The notes under the pieces were generated by a model, which searched no databases, was not told the origin of the DNA, and was given only the letters and a program-made list of their open reading frames with translations. From assembly GCA_902506565.1 (NCBI GenBank), contig LR732703.1, forward strand, positions 746,030 to 810,029: DNA of 64,000 nt, read 5' to 3'. This document shows positions 25,874 through 33,583 of this stretch, piece after piece. The first letter of the stretch is position 1. Each line of letters starts with the position of its first letter. Both the position numbers and the translations under genes were made by a program. The DNA comes from Burkholderiales bacterium 8X (GTDB lineage Bacteria > Pseudomonadota > Gammaproteobacteria > Burkholderiales > Burkholderiaceae_C).

Positions 25874-26749
25874 CTACACGGTTGCGGCGCCGATCCGGTC
25901 GAGCGCCTCGACCGCATCGCCGGGCAACACGAGCTGTGCCGCCGCCAGGTTTTCGCGCAGATGCACGGCCGACGAGGTGCCGGGAATCAGCAGGATGTTC
26001 GGCGACCGCTGCAGCAGCCAGGCCAGCGCGACCTGCATCGGCGTCGCCTGGAGTCGATGCGCCACCTCGTTCAGCTCCGCCGACTGCAGCGGACTGAAGC
26101 CGCCGAGCGGGAAGAACGGTACGTAGGCAACGCCATCCTCGGCCAATGCGTCGATCAGCGCATCGTCCGCACGGCTCGCCAGGTTGTACTGGTTCTGCAC
26201 GCAGGCGATGTCGCAGATTTTTCGGCCTTGCGCGACCTGTGCCGGCGTCACGTTGCTGAGACCGATCCGGCGCACGAGCCCCCTCGACTGCAGCTCGGCC
26301 AATGCGCTGAGCGGCGCCTCGATGTCGCCTTCGGCCGGGCCGTGCGTGTCGAACATGATGCGAAGGTTGACCACGTCGAGCGCATCGAGCCTCAGGTTGC
26401 GCAGGTTGTCGTGCACCGCAGCCGCCAGGTCGGCCGCCGACATCGCGGGCAGCCAGCCGCCCTGCTCGTCGCGCACCGCGCCGATCTTGGTGACGATGAC
26501 CAGGTCGTCCCGGTATGGGTGCAGGGCCTCCCGGATCAGTTGATTGGTGACATGCGGCCCATAGAAGTCGCTGGTGTCGATGTGGTCGACGCCGCTTTCG
26601 ACGGCTTCGCGCAGCACCGCGAGGGCGGCATCGCGATCCCGGGGCGGGCCGAAGACGCCGGGGCCGGCGAGCTGCATCGCGCCGTAGCCCAGACGGGTCA
26701 CCTGGCGGTCGCCGAGCGCAAAGGTGCCGGCGGTTGCTATCGATTTCAT
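25874..26749 (-). CDS. Aldo/keto reductase
   Basis: NADPH-dependent TIM-barrel reductase of 291 residues. The active-site Asp/Tyr pair lies in HIDTSDFYGPHVTNQLIREAL (D and Y about residues 58 and 63), Lys in LVIVTKIGA, and the nucleotide-binding end in LLQRSPNILLIPGTSS. The protein resembles AKR proteins of the YdbC/PhdK-like group. It is divergently transcribed from a LysR gene with 92 bp between starts that hold a symmetric site, so the two form a regulator-target pair. Substrate unknown. Confidence 0.9.
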   Translation of the reverse strand: MKSIATAGTFALGDRQVTRLGYGAMQLAGPGVFGPPRDRDAALAVLREAVESGVDHIDTSDFYGPHVTNQLIREALHPYRDDLVIVTKIGAVRDEQGGWLPAMSAADLAAAVHDNLRNLRLDALDVVNLRIMFDTHGPAEGDIEAPLSALAELQSRGLVRRIGLSNVTPAQVAQGRKICDIACVQNQYNLASRADDALIDALAEDGVAYVPFFPLGGFSPLQSAELNEVAHRLQATPMQVALAWLLQRSPNILLIPGTSSAVHLRENLAAAQLVLPGDAVEALDRIGAATV

Positions 26750-26779
26750 GACGGGTTCCTTTGAAGTGGCGCCAGTTTA

Positions 26780-26798
26780 GGAACGGCAGGCTTTCCTG
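26780..26798. promoter_or_regulatory. Candidate LysR operator between aldo/keto reductase and lysR
   Basis: Interrupted palindrome aggaa-N9-ttcct in the 92-bp divergent region. The spacing and symmetry suit a LysR-type binding site controlling both genes. No binding data; found by eye. Confidence 0.45.
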
Positions 26799-26841
26799 AT
26801 AAGCCGGCACACTCGGCACAAGCCGTGCAGAAATCCGAACA

Positions 26842-27762
26842 ATGAAATCGAACCTGGGTGATCTCAACGCCTTCATCGCCGTGGTGCGCGCAGCGGGCTT
26901 TCGGGGCGGCGCCCGGCTGATCGGCATCAGCGCCTCGGCCGCCAGCGAGGCCGTGCGCCGGCTCGAAGCGCAACTGGGAGTTCGACTGCTCCACCGGACC
27001 ACCCGCAGCGTGGTGCCGACCGAGGCCGGACAGCGGCTGCTCGAACGACTGGGCCCGGCGCTCGGCGAAGTCGAGGCCGCACTCGACGTCGCCAACAGCT
27101 TCCGCGACCGGCCCGCCGGCACGCTGCGGCTGAACGTGCCGGTCAGCGCAGCAAGATTGGTCCTCCCGCAGATCGTGCCGGGCTTCCTCGCGGCCTATCC
27201 CGACATCGTGCTCGACGTCACCGCCGAAGATGGCTTCGTCGATGTGCTCGCGGCCGGCTGCGATGCGGGCATCCGCTACGACGAGCGGCTGGAGCAGGAC
27301 ATGATCGCGGTGCCGATCGGCCCGCGCTTCCAGCGCTTCGCGGCGGCTGCGGCGCCTGGCTACCTGGCGGCTCGCGGCATGCCGAGGCATCCACGCGAGC
27401 TGCTCGATCACTCGTGCATTCGCGGGCGATTCGGCAGCGGCGCGATGCCGCGCTGGGAGTTCGAGCAGGACGGCGAGAAGCTCGAGGTCGACCCGTCAGG
27501 CCAGTTGATCGTGGGGCTCGGCGCGACCGCCGACCTGGCGGTGGACGCTGCGATCGCCGGCAGCGGCGTCGTCTTCCTGTTCGAGGACTGGCTTCGGCCG
27601 CACTTCGAAAGCGGCGCCTTGCGACCGATCCTCGAGCCGTGGTGGATGAAGTTCTCGGGACCTTACCTGTACTACCCGGGGCGGCGCTTCGTGCCGGCAC
27701 CGCTCAAGGCCTTCATCGACTACGTCCAGTCGCTGCCGATCGAACCCGCGCCTGCGGATTAG
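26842..27762 (+). CDS. LysR-family transcriptional regulator
   Basis: A 306-residue LysR protein of the widespread subgroup that pairs with oxidoreductases. The helix-turn-helix is LGDLNAFIAVVRAAGFRGGA with GISASAASEAVRRLEAQLG; the effector domain includes RPAGTLRLNVPVSAARLVLP. It is opposite the aldo/keto reductase gene, its probable target. The 3' end overlaps the convergent hydroxyacid dehydrogenase gene by 50 bp; both reading frames look real, so the overlap seems genuine. Confidence 0.92.
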   Translation: MKSNLGDLNAFIAVVRAAGFRGGARLIGISASAASEAVRRLEAQLGVRLLHRTTRSVVPTEAGQRLLERLGPALGEVEAALDVANSFRDRPAGTLRLNVPVSAARLVLPQIVPGFLAAYPDIVLDVTAEDGFVDVLAAGCDAGIRYDERLEQDMIAVPIGPRFQRFAAAAAPGYLAARGMPRHPRELLDHSCIRGRFGSGAMPRWEFEQDGEKLEVDPSGQLIVGLGATADLAVDAAIAGSGVVFLFEDWLRPHFESGALRPILEPWWMKFSGPYLYYPGRRFVPAPLKAFIDYVQSLPIEPAPAD

Positions 27763-28936
27763 CGTCGGAGGGCGGCATCGTGCCGACCGTCGGGCTCGAA
27801 AGCTCCACCCTGCCCCGCATCTCGCCGACCGAGCAGGCGCCGCCGAGCGCCATGGCCCTGTCGAATTCGGCCTTCAGGATGCCCAATGCATGAAGGACGC
27901 CCGGCTCGCCGGCGGCAGCGAGTCCGAACAGCGTCGCCCTTCCCAGCTGCACGCCGTCCGCGCCGAGCGCGATGGCCTTCGCGATGTCGTTTCCGGTTCG
28001 AAACCCGCTGTCGACGAGCACCGTCATGCGAGCGCCGGTCGCTTCCAAGATCGCCGGGAGCCATTCGATCGTCGAACGGGTACCGTCGAGCTGGCGACCA
28101 CCGTGGTTCGACACGACGATGCCGTCCGCGCCGGCGTCGATGCATCGGCGCGCCTGGTCCGGCGAGCTGATGCCCTTGATGACGAGCTTCCCGGCCCACC
28201 GCGACCGCAACCACGCCAGGTCGTCCCAGCAGAAGCAGCTGCTCAGTTGCTGCTGCATGACGTCGCTGATCGTCGCGCCGCGCGGCGGCGCGCCTGCGAT
28301 GTCTTCGAAAAGGCGGAGCATCGGCGGGCCCGCACGCAGCATGCCCAGCGCCCACTGCGGATGGATCGCGGCGTCCAGCAAGTTCTTCAGCGTCCAGCGA
28401 AATGGCAGGGTGAAGGCGTTGCGGATATCCCGGTTCCTGCGGCCCGAGACGGTGGTGTCCACGGTCAGCTGGAGCACCTCGAAGCCGCTCGCAAAGATGC
28501 GCTGCAAAAAGGCATCGACCAATCCACGGTCGTTCATCATGTACAGCTGGAACCAGCGCAGCCGGCCCGCGGCCTTTTCGATTCTGTCGAGTCGCACCGT
28601 GGCTGCGGTGCTGAGCACGAAAGGAATGTCCGCCTTTGCCGCCGCACGCGCCAACGCCAGGTCGCCATCCGGCCAGAAGGCGCCGTTCAAGCCTGTCGGC
28701 CCGATGACGACCGGGAAGGCGACGTCCTGACCGAAGAGCTTCGTGCCGAGTTGCCGCCCGGACACGTCCACCAGGGGAGCGGGCAGCAGGTGGATGTCGT
28801 CGAATGCGCTGCGATTTCGGCGCGCGGTGATTTCCTCGCCCGCAGCGCCATCGATGTAGTCGAAGACCATGCGCGGCAACTTGCGCCTGGCGAGCGCGCG
28901 CAGGTCGCCGATGCTTGCAACTTGGCTGAGATTCAT
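27713..28936 (-). CDS. FMN-dependent alpha-hydroxy-acid dehydrogenase
   Basis: A 407-residue flavoenzyme of the lactate dehydrogenase LldD / mandelate dehydrogenase / glycolate oxidase family, which oxidises an L-2-hydroxy acid to the 2-oxoacid. The catalytic Tyr is in MVFDYIDGAAGEE, the FMN and substrate residues in QLYMMNDR, and the catalytic His-Arg pair in VVSNHGGRQLDGTRST. The phosphate-binding DSGFRTGNDIAKAIALGAD is intact. I start at the ATG at 28936, the family N-terminus. The C-terminal 25 residues are basic and extend past the usual end, overlapping the LysR gene. Its 2-oxoacid product could feed neighbouring pathways, but no direct link is seen. Confidence 0.9.
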   Translation of the reverse strand: MNLSQVASIGDLRALARRKLPRMVFDYIDGAAGEEITARRNRSAFDDIHLLPAPLVDVSGRQLGTKLFGQDVAFPVVIGPTGLNGAFWPDGDLALARAAAKADIPFVLSTAATVRLDRIEKAAGRLRWFQLYMMNDRGLVDAFLQRIFASGFEVLQLTVDTTVSGRRNRDIRNAFTLPFRWTLKNLLDAAIHPQWALGMLRAGPPMLRLFEDIAGAPPRGATISDVMQQQLSSCFCWDDLAWLRSRWAGKLVIKGISSPDQARRCIDAGADGIVVSNHGGRQLDGTRSTIEWLPAILEATGARMTVLVDSGFRTGNDIAKAIALGADGVQLGRATLFGLAAAGEPGVLHALGILKAEFDRAMALGGACSVGEMRGRVELSSPTVGTMPPSDANPQARVRSAATGRSR

Positions 28937-29019
28937 GTTCGGGGTGACGGTCCGCAAGCGCCGACGAATGGCGCGGGTTCGAAGCTGCATCCGCGTGCAG
29001 GCCTGCCAACTTATACACC

Positions 29020-29037
29020 GGGCCCGGTTGCGGGCCC
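29020..29037. promoter_or_regulatory. Perfect 7-bp GC hairpin in a divergent intergenic region
   Basis: Arms gggcccg and cgggccc with a 4-nt gttg loop, between the hydroxyacid dehydrogenase start (28936) and the serine hydrolase start (29108). It may be a regulator site or transcript hairpin. An AT-containing ttatac lies just before it (29011-29016). Confidence 0.35.
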
Positions 29038-29107
29038 CGCGGGCCAGCTTCGCCGTTCACCTCACAATCAAGTCCATCGTCCTTCGATGATCCAGGAGCC
29101 GAACCGC

Positions 29108-30280
29108 ATGAATTTTCCCGAAGCAGATGCCGCCTTGCGCGCGGCGATCGATGGCGAGCAGCTTGCAGGCGCTTCGTATGCCATCTTCCGAGGTGGCGAG
29201 TCGCTCGCTCGCAACTGGCTCGGCTGGGCCGATCGCGAACGGAGCGAGTCGCTGCGAGAAGACCATCTCTTTCGCGCGTTCTCCAACACCAAGCTGGTCA
29301 CGAGTTGCGCTGCGTTGCAGCTGGTCGAGCAGGGTCGGCTCGACCTCGACGACCCGGTGGCCAACCACATTCCGGCGTTCCAGAACCTGCAAGTGATGCG
29401 CCCTGGTGCCACCAGCATCGAGGACACGGTGCCGGCACGAGAGCCCGTTCGCATCCGGCACCTGCTCACGCACACGGCCGGCTTCACCTACGGCTTCCTC
29501 CAGCCCGGCACGCCGATCGGCGATGCGTACAACGCGGCACGCATCCTCCAGCCTTCGCTCGACCTTGCCGAGATGACCGAGGCACTCGCGCGCCTGCCGC
29601 TGCTGTTCGAACCCGGCACGCGCTGGAACTATTCGGTCGGCATCGACGTCGTCGGCCGTGTGATCGAGCTGGTGTCCGGCCAGCGCCTCGACGACTACTT
29701 CGGCGAGCACATCTTTGAGCCGCTGGGTCTCGAGGACACCTTCTTCTCGATCCCGGCGGACAAGCAGTCGCGCCTGGCGGCGCTCTATGTCGGCAGCATG
29801 GAAGAGCCGCTCCGCCCTGGGCTTGCGCGCGCCGACCACCTGCCGTACCGCGGTGCCTACCTGCAGCGCATGCCCTTCCTGGGCGGCGGTGGCGGCCTGG
29901 TGACATCGCTCGGCGACTTCGGCAAGCTGGTGCAGACGCTGCTTCGGGGTGGCGCCCCCCTGCTGAGGCCGGAGACCATGCCGCTACTCACCCGCAACCA
30001 GTTGCCCCTCGGGATGTGGGTCCAGTTCCCCGGACAACCCGTGCAGACCGGGCGCGGCCACAGCTTTGCCGCTGCCGTGGTCGCCGAGGAAACCGCCGGC
30101 CTCCCGATGGCGGAAGGCCAGGTCCATTGGGGTGGGTTGGCCGGCACCAAATGGTTCTTCTCACCGGCCGAGGACCTGGGCGCGGTGCTCATGACACAAC
30201 GCTTCATGGGCAGCGACCTGCCGTACTGGCCGAACTTCCTGAGCGCGCTGCGGCAGGACCTGGGGCTCCGGCGCATCTGA
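29108..30280 (+). CDS. Serine hydrolase, beta-lactamase class C / EstB-like family
   Basis: A 390-residue protein of the penicillin-binding, AmpC and EstB esterase fold. The catalytic Ser-x-x-Lys is Ser59-N-T-Lys62 (FSNTKLVTS), the Tyr-x-x region is WNYSVGIDVV at about residue 178, and the third motif reads HWGGL near the C-terminus. No signal peptide is visible, so a cytoplasmic esterase is more likely than a beta-lactamase. I use the ATG at 29108 because CAGGAG lies 7 bp before it; an in-frame ATG at 29087 would overlap that site. It stands alone. Confidence 0.88.
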   Translation: MNFPEADAALRAAIDGEQLAGASYAIFRGGESLARNWLGWADRERSESLREDHLFRAFSNTKLVTSCAALQLVEQGRLDLDDPVANHIPAFQNLQVMRPGATSIEDTVPAREPVRIRHLLTHTAGFTYGFLQPGTPIGDAYNAARILQPSLDLAEMTEALARLPLLFEPGTRWNYSVGIDVVGRVIELVSGQRLDDYFGEHIFEPLGLEDTFFSIPADKQSRLAALYVGSMEEPLRPGLARADHLPYRGAYLQRMPFLGGGGGLVTSLGDFGKLVQTLLRGGAPLLRPETMPLLTRNQLPLGMWVQFPGQPVQTGRGHSFAAAVVAEETAGLPMAEGQVHWGGLAGTKWFFSPAEDLGAVLMTQRFMGSDLPYWPNFLSALRQDLGLRRI

Positions 30281-30367
30281 GTGGCCGAGCCGCATCGCGA
30301 CCTGCGCCGCTACTTGCCTACATGCAGGCGAGTCCTGAGCGCTCACCTCGCGTCGCGGGCAGGCGAT

Positions 30368-30380
30368 AGAACCGGGTTCT
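30368..30380. promoter_or_regulatory. Perfect 13-bp palindrome upstream of the DUF892 gene
   Basis: agaacc-g-ggttct, 24 bp before the DUF892 start. A small symmetric operator is plausible; no regulator gene is adjacent. Confidence 0.3.
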
Positions 30381-30404
30381 CCCAACTCAATCAGCTAGCC
30401 GCCA

Positions 30405-30923
30405 ATGTCCACTCCCGAAAGCCTCAAGGATCTCTATACCGACGAACTCAAGGACCTCTGGTCTGCCAACGACCAGATGCAGCGTTGCGTGAAGAAGCTG
30501 GTTTCCAAGGCTTCCGACAAGGCACTCAAGGAGCTTCTTGCCAACTCGCAGGGTGAGATCGCCAAGCACACGGCGGTGCTCAAGGAACTGATCGCCGCCG
30601 CCGGCGAGAAGGTCTCGAAGGAGCATTGCAAGGGCATGGAAGGCCTCGTGACCGAAGCGATCAAGCACACGACCGAAGAAGCGCCCAAGAAGGGTCCGTT
30701 GCTCGACGTCGTGATCATTGCGCAGTACCAGCGCATGACCCACTACGGCATCTCGGGCTTCGGCACGGCAGGTGCAATGGCCAAGGCCCTGAAGCTGCGC
30801 GACGATGCCGCGAAGCTGAAGGCGGCCACCAAGGAAATCTACGGCGGCGACTCGTACAGCTCCAAGCTGGCCGAGGTGTCGATCAACGTCAGGGCCGCAG
30901 ACCAGAGCCGGATGCAGGACTGA
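30405..30923 (+). CDS. DUF892 ferritin-like protein (YciE/YciF family)
   Basis: A 172-residue four-helix-bundle protein. The opening ESLKDLYTDELKDLWSANDQM is the family signature (helix with Asp/Glu ligands), followed by EIAKHTAVLKELIAAAGEK and a helix with QYQRMTHYGISGFGTA. Family members are diiron ferritin-like proteins induced by osmotic or general stress. No iron-binding assignment is made beyond the acidic residues seen. It is a single gene with its own upstream palindrome; the AhpD-like gene follows after 83 bp. Confidence 0.88.
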   Translation: MSTPESLKDLYTDELKDLWSANDQMQRCVKKLVSKASDKALKELLANSQGEIAKHTAVLKELIAAAGEKVSKEHCKGMEGLVTEAIKHTTEEAPKKGPLLDVVIIAQYQRMTHYGISGFGTAGAMAKALKLRDDAAKLKAATKEIYGGDSYSSKLAEVSINVRAADQSRMQD

Positions 30924-31006
30924 GTCGTCTCTTCGGGGAGCGCCATGAAGTCGGGCGGGATCGGGGCGCGACAATCACCGCCTTCACGTGTCTTCAAGGA
31001 TCAACG

Positions 31007-31597
31007 GTGCCCCGCCTCTCCCCCCTTCCGCCCGAAACCACGCCCTCGCTCCGACCGCATTTCGACTTCTTCCTCGGCACGCTCGGCTTCACGCCGAACA
31101 GCGTTCTCACGATGCAGAGACGGCCGAAAGTCGTTCTGGCATTCGCCCAGCTCAACGCTGCCGTGATGGACCCCGAGGGCGAAGTCGATCTCGGCTTCAG
31201 GCGGCTCATCGGGCATGTGGCCAGCAAGGTCTCCGGCTGCATCTACTGCCAGGCGCACACGCTGCTGGGTGCGAAGAATTTCGGCATCGATGCCGACAAG
31301 CTCGCCGCCGTGTGGGACTACCAGAGCAGTCCGCTCTACAGCATCAAGGAGCGGCTTGCGCTGGACTTCGCCATCGCTGCGTCATCGCAGCCGAACGGCG
31401 TGACCGACGAACAGTTCGAAGCGTTGCAAAGCCACTGGACCGACGGACAGATCGTCGAGATCCTGGCGGTGGTCGCGATGTTCGGCTTCCTCAATCGCTG
31501 GAACGACACCATGGCCACGCCGCTCGAAGCCGTGCCGGACCAGGTGGCCGCCGAAGCTGCAGGATCACGCGGCTGGAGCGCCGGCAAGCACGGTTGA
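31007..31597 (+). CDS. AhpD-like / carboxymuconolactone decarboxylase family protein (copy 2)
   Basis: A 196-residue paralogue of the protein at 11247-11852. It has the redox motif C78-x-x-C81-x-x-H84 (SGCIYCQAHT) and the same flanking blocks (GFTPNSVLTMQRRP and FGFLNRWNDTMATPLE). I propose a GTG start at 31007, behind AAGGA (30996-31000); the long upstream frame overlaps DUF892 and is not coding. The N-terminus is a little shorter than copy 1. It probably has the same peroxidase or disulfide chemistry; the neighbouring stress-type DUF892 gene fits an oxidative-stress role, as inference. Confidence 0.85.
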   Translation: MPRLSPLPPETTPSLRPHFDFFLGTLGFTPNSVLTMQRRPKVVLAFAQLNAAVMDPEGEVDLGFRRLIGHVASKVSGCIYCQAHTLLGAKNFGIDADKLAAVWDYQSSPLYSIKERLALDFAIAASSQPNGVTDEQFEALQSHWTDGQIVEILAVVAMFGFLNRWNDTMATPLEAVPDQVAAEAAGSRGWSAGKHG

Positions 31598-31646
31598 CAC
31601 GCGGGGCAACCGCTCGCTCCCGGGGCTCGGGAAGTCCCTGATCCGT

Positions 31647-32417
31647 TCAGGCCAGCTCGATCGATACCGGCGCGTGATCGCTGGATTTTTCCCAGCCGCG
31701 CACTTCCCGATCCACCTCGGCGGCGCGCAGCCGCGGCGCCAGCGCCGGACTCAGCAGGAAGTGGTCGATGCGCAACCCGGCATTGCGCTGGAACGCATTG
31801 CGGAAGTAATCGAAGAAGGTGTAGATGGTTGCGTCCGGATGGAGGCTCCGCACGGCATCGATCCATCCCTGCGCCATGAGGCGCCCGAATGCCTCGCGGG
31901 TTTCTTCACGGAACAAGGCGTCGTCCACCCAGCGCTCGGGCTTGTAGACATCTCGCCCGGTCGGGATCACGTTGTAGTCGCCGGCCAGCACCACCTGCTT
32001 GCCGCTCGCCATCAACTCCGCGGCACGAAGGATGAAGCTTTCGAACCAGCGCAGCTTGTACTCGTACTTCGGACCGGGAGCCGGATTGCCGTTGGGCAGG
32101 TACAAGCAGGCCACCGTCAGGTCCCCCACCTCGGCTTCGAGGTAGCGACTGTGGGTGTCGTCCGCGAAGTCGGGAAGGCCGCGCTGGATCTCGACCGGCT
32201 GCATCCCGCGCGCAAGGATCGCCACGCCGTTCCAGCTCTTCTGGCCATGCCAGATCGACTCGTAGCCGAGTGCCTGCAACTCCTCGCGCGGAAAGCGTTC
32301 TTGCGGCGACTTCAGTTCCTGGAGGCAGACGATGTCGGGCTGGCTTTTTTCGAGCCAGCGCAGCAGCACGGGCTGGCGGGCATTCATGCCATTGATGTTG
32401 TAGGTCGCGATTCGCAT
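31647..32417 (-). CDS. xth: Exodeoxyribonuclease III
   Basis: AP endonuclease and 3' exonuclease for base-excision repair, 256 residues. All catalytic motifs of the exonuclease III family are present: NINGMNAR, CLQELK (metal-binding Glu), YLPNGNP, GDYNVIP, RIDHFLLSP and the terminal SDHAPV with the catalytic Asp-His. It lies 79 bp after the Bug gene on the same strand but is a housekeeping gene that probably has its own promoter. Related XthA paralogues are common; the exact in vivo role among them is unknown. Confidence 0.94.
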   Translation of the reverse strand: MRIATYNINGMNARQPVLLRWLEKSQPDIVCLQELKSPQERFPREELQALGYESIWHGQKSWNGVAILARGMQPVEIQRGLPDFADDTHSRYLEAEVGDLTVACLYLPNGNPAPGPKYEYKLRWFESFILRAAELMASGKQVVLAGDYNVIPTGRDVYKPERWVDDALFREETREAFGRLMAQGWIDAVRSLHPDATIYTFFDYFRNAFQRNAGLRIDHFLLSPALAPRLRAAEVDREVRGWEKSSDHAPVSIELA

Positions 32418-32496
32418 GGGTCTCTCGCTTGGGTGAGTGAATGGTTCTGCCGGCCATTGTCAGCCCATGGAGAGCGAGCGAGGGTCGTCGCGCCGG

Positions 32497-33507
32497 TCAG
32501 CCCGGTTTGCCCATCCCGATGGCCTTGACCAGACGGCCTTCCGTCTCGTACGCCTGCACGGCCCAGCGCGCATAGTCGGCGCCCGACTGGTACCACGGCT
32601 CCTGCGCGTTGTCCTCGAGCGTCGATACGAACTGCGGATCGGTCATCGCTTGCTTGAAGGCATCGTGCAATCGGGCGACGACCGCTGGGCTCATGTTCCG
32701 CGGGCCGGCGATGCCGTAGGGCGAGGTCGCGACCACATCGATGCCCAGCTCCTTCAGCGAGGGCACCTGCGGCAGCTTCGGATTGCGCTTCTCGGTGAAC
32801 AAGGCCAGCACGCGCGCCTTGCCTGCCCGCACCATCGGCACCCCGATGGTGTCGAGCTGGAGCATGGCCTGGCCGCCCATCAAGGCGACCGTGGTCTCCG
32901 ACGTACCCTTGTAAGGCACGTGCAAGAACTTGGCCCCGGTCTGGCGAGCGACCTCCTCCATCGCCATGTGCAAGGTGGTGCCCTGGCCGGTCGATGCGTA
33001 CGACACCTCGCCCGGATGCGCCTTCGCGTACTCGATCATGTCCTTGAAGCTTTTCCACGGCGCATCCGCCCGCACGATGATGCCGGTGCTCGATCCGCCG
33101 ATGCCGATGATGTAGCTGAAGTCCTTGAGCGGGTCGTAGCTCACCTGCTGCATGTGCGGATAGCGCAGCATGCTGACCATGAACTGCGAGATGGTGTAGC
33201 CGTCCGGCTTGGCGGTCGCCGCCATCGCAGCGGTACCGAGGGTGCCGCCGGCCCCGGGCTTGTTGATGATGACCAGCGGCTGCCCGAGCGGCTTGCTTGC
33301 CGCATTCGCGAGCGCCCGCATCACCACGTCGTTCGGACCGCCGGGCGGCCACGGCACGATCAGGTCGATGGCTTGTGCCGGGTACTCGGCCTGCGCTCCC
33401 GAGAGGCTCGGCCAGCCCGCCACGCCCGCGGCCGCGCCGCCGGCCACCGCCTTCAGCAGGCTCCGTCGCCGGAAGCCCGCGCCGTCGTTCATGGAATCCT
33501 TCGTCAT
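32497..33507 (-). CDS. Bug-family (TctC-like) binding protein, orphan
   Basis: A 336-residue periplasmic receptor. The N-terminus has a twin-arginine-like signal (FRRRSLLKAV then AAAGVAGWPSLSGAQA), which is common in this family. The mature part has PAQAIDLIVPWPPGGPNDVV, NKPGAGGTLGTAAMAATA and VPYKGTSETTVALMGGQA. As with the other Bug gene here, no TctAB transporter is nearby. It is the last pathway gene after the ligase, thiolase and ThDP enzyme, 76 bp downstream of the latter with a hairpin between, so its ligand is likely the substrate of that unit. Confidence 0.92.
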   Translation of the reverse strand: MTKDSMNDGAGFRRRSLLKAVAGGAAAGVAGWPSLSGAQAEYPAQAIDLIVPWPPGGPNDVVMRALANAASKPLGQPLVIINKPGAGGTLGTAAMAATAKPDGYTISQFMVSMLRYPHMQQVSYDPLKDFSYIIGIGGSSTGIIVRADAPWKSFKDMIEYAKAHPGEVSYASTGQGTTLHMAMEEVARQTGAKFLHVPYKGTSETTVALMGGQAMLQLDTIGVPMVRAGKARVLALFTEKRNPKLPQVPSLKELGIDVVATSPYGIAGPRNMSPAVVARLHDAFKQAMTDPQFVSTLEDNAQEPWYQSGADYARWAVQAYETEGRLVKAIGMGKPG

Positions 33508-33538
33508 TCATGTCTCCTTGTTGTCGACCACCATGCAC

Positions 33539-33557
33539 CGTGCGCGAAGAGCGCACG
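33539..33557. terminator. Hairpin between the ThDP gene and the Bug gene
   Basis: Perfect 7-bp stem cgtgcgc/gcgcacg with a 5-nt loop. No T tract follows. It could be a processing or stabilising stem that gives different expression of the binding protein. Confidence 0.4.
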
Positions 33558-33583
33558 ATGCGCCAAAGCGATGTTTTCGATCC

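Noticed and set aside
29108..30280. Serine hydrolase considered as a beta-lactamase resistance gene
   Set aside because: No signal peptide and an EstB-like esterase layout; the Ser-x-x-Lys fold alone does not indicate resistance.
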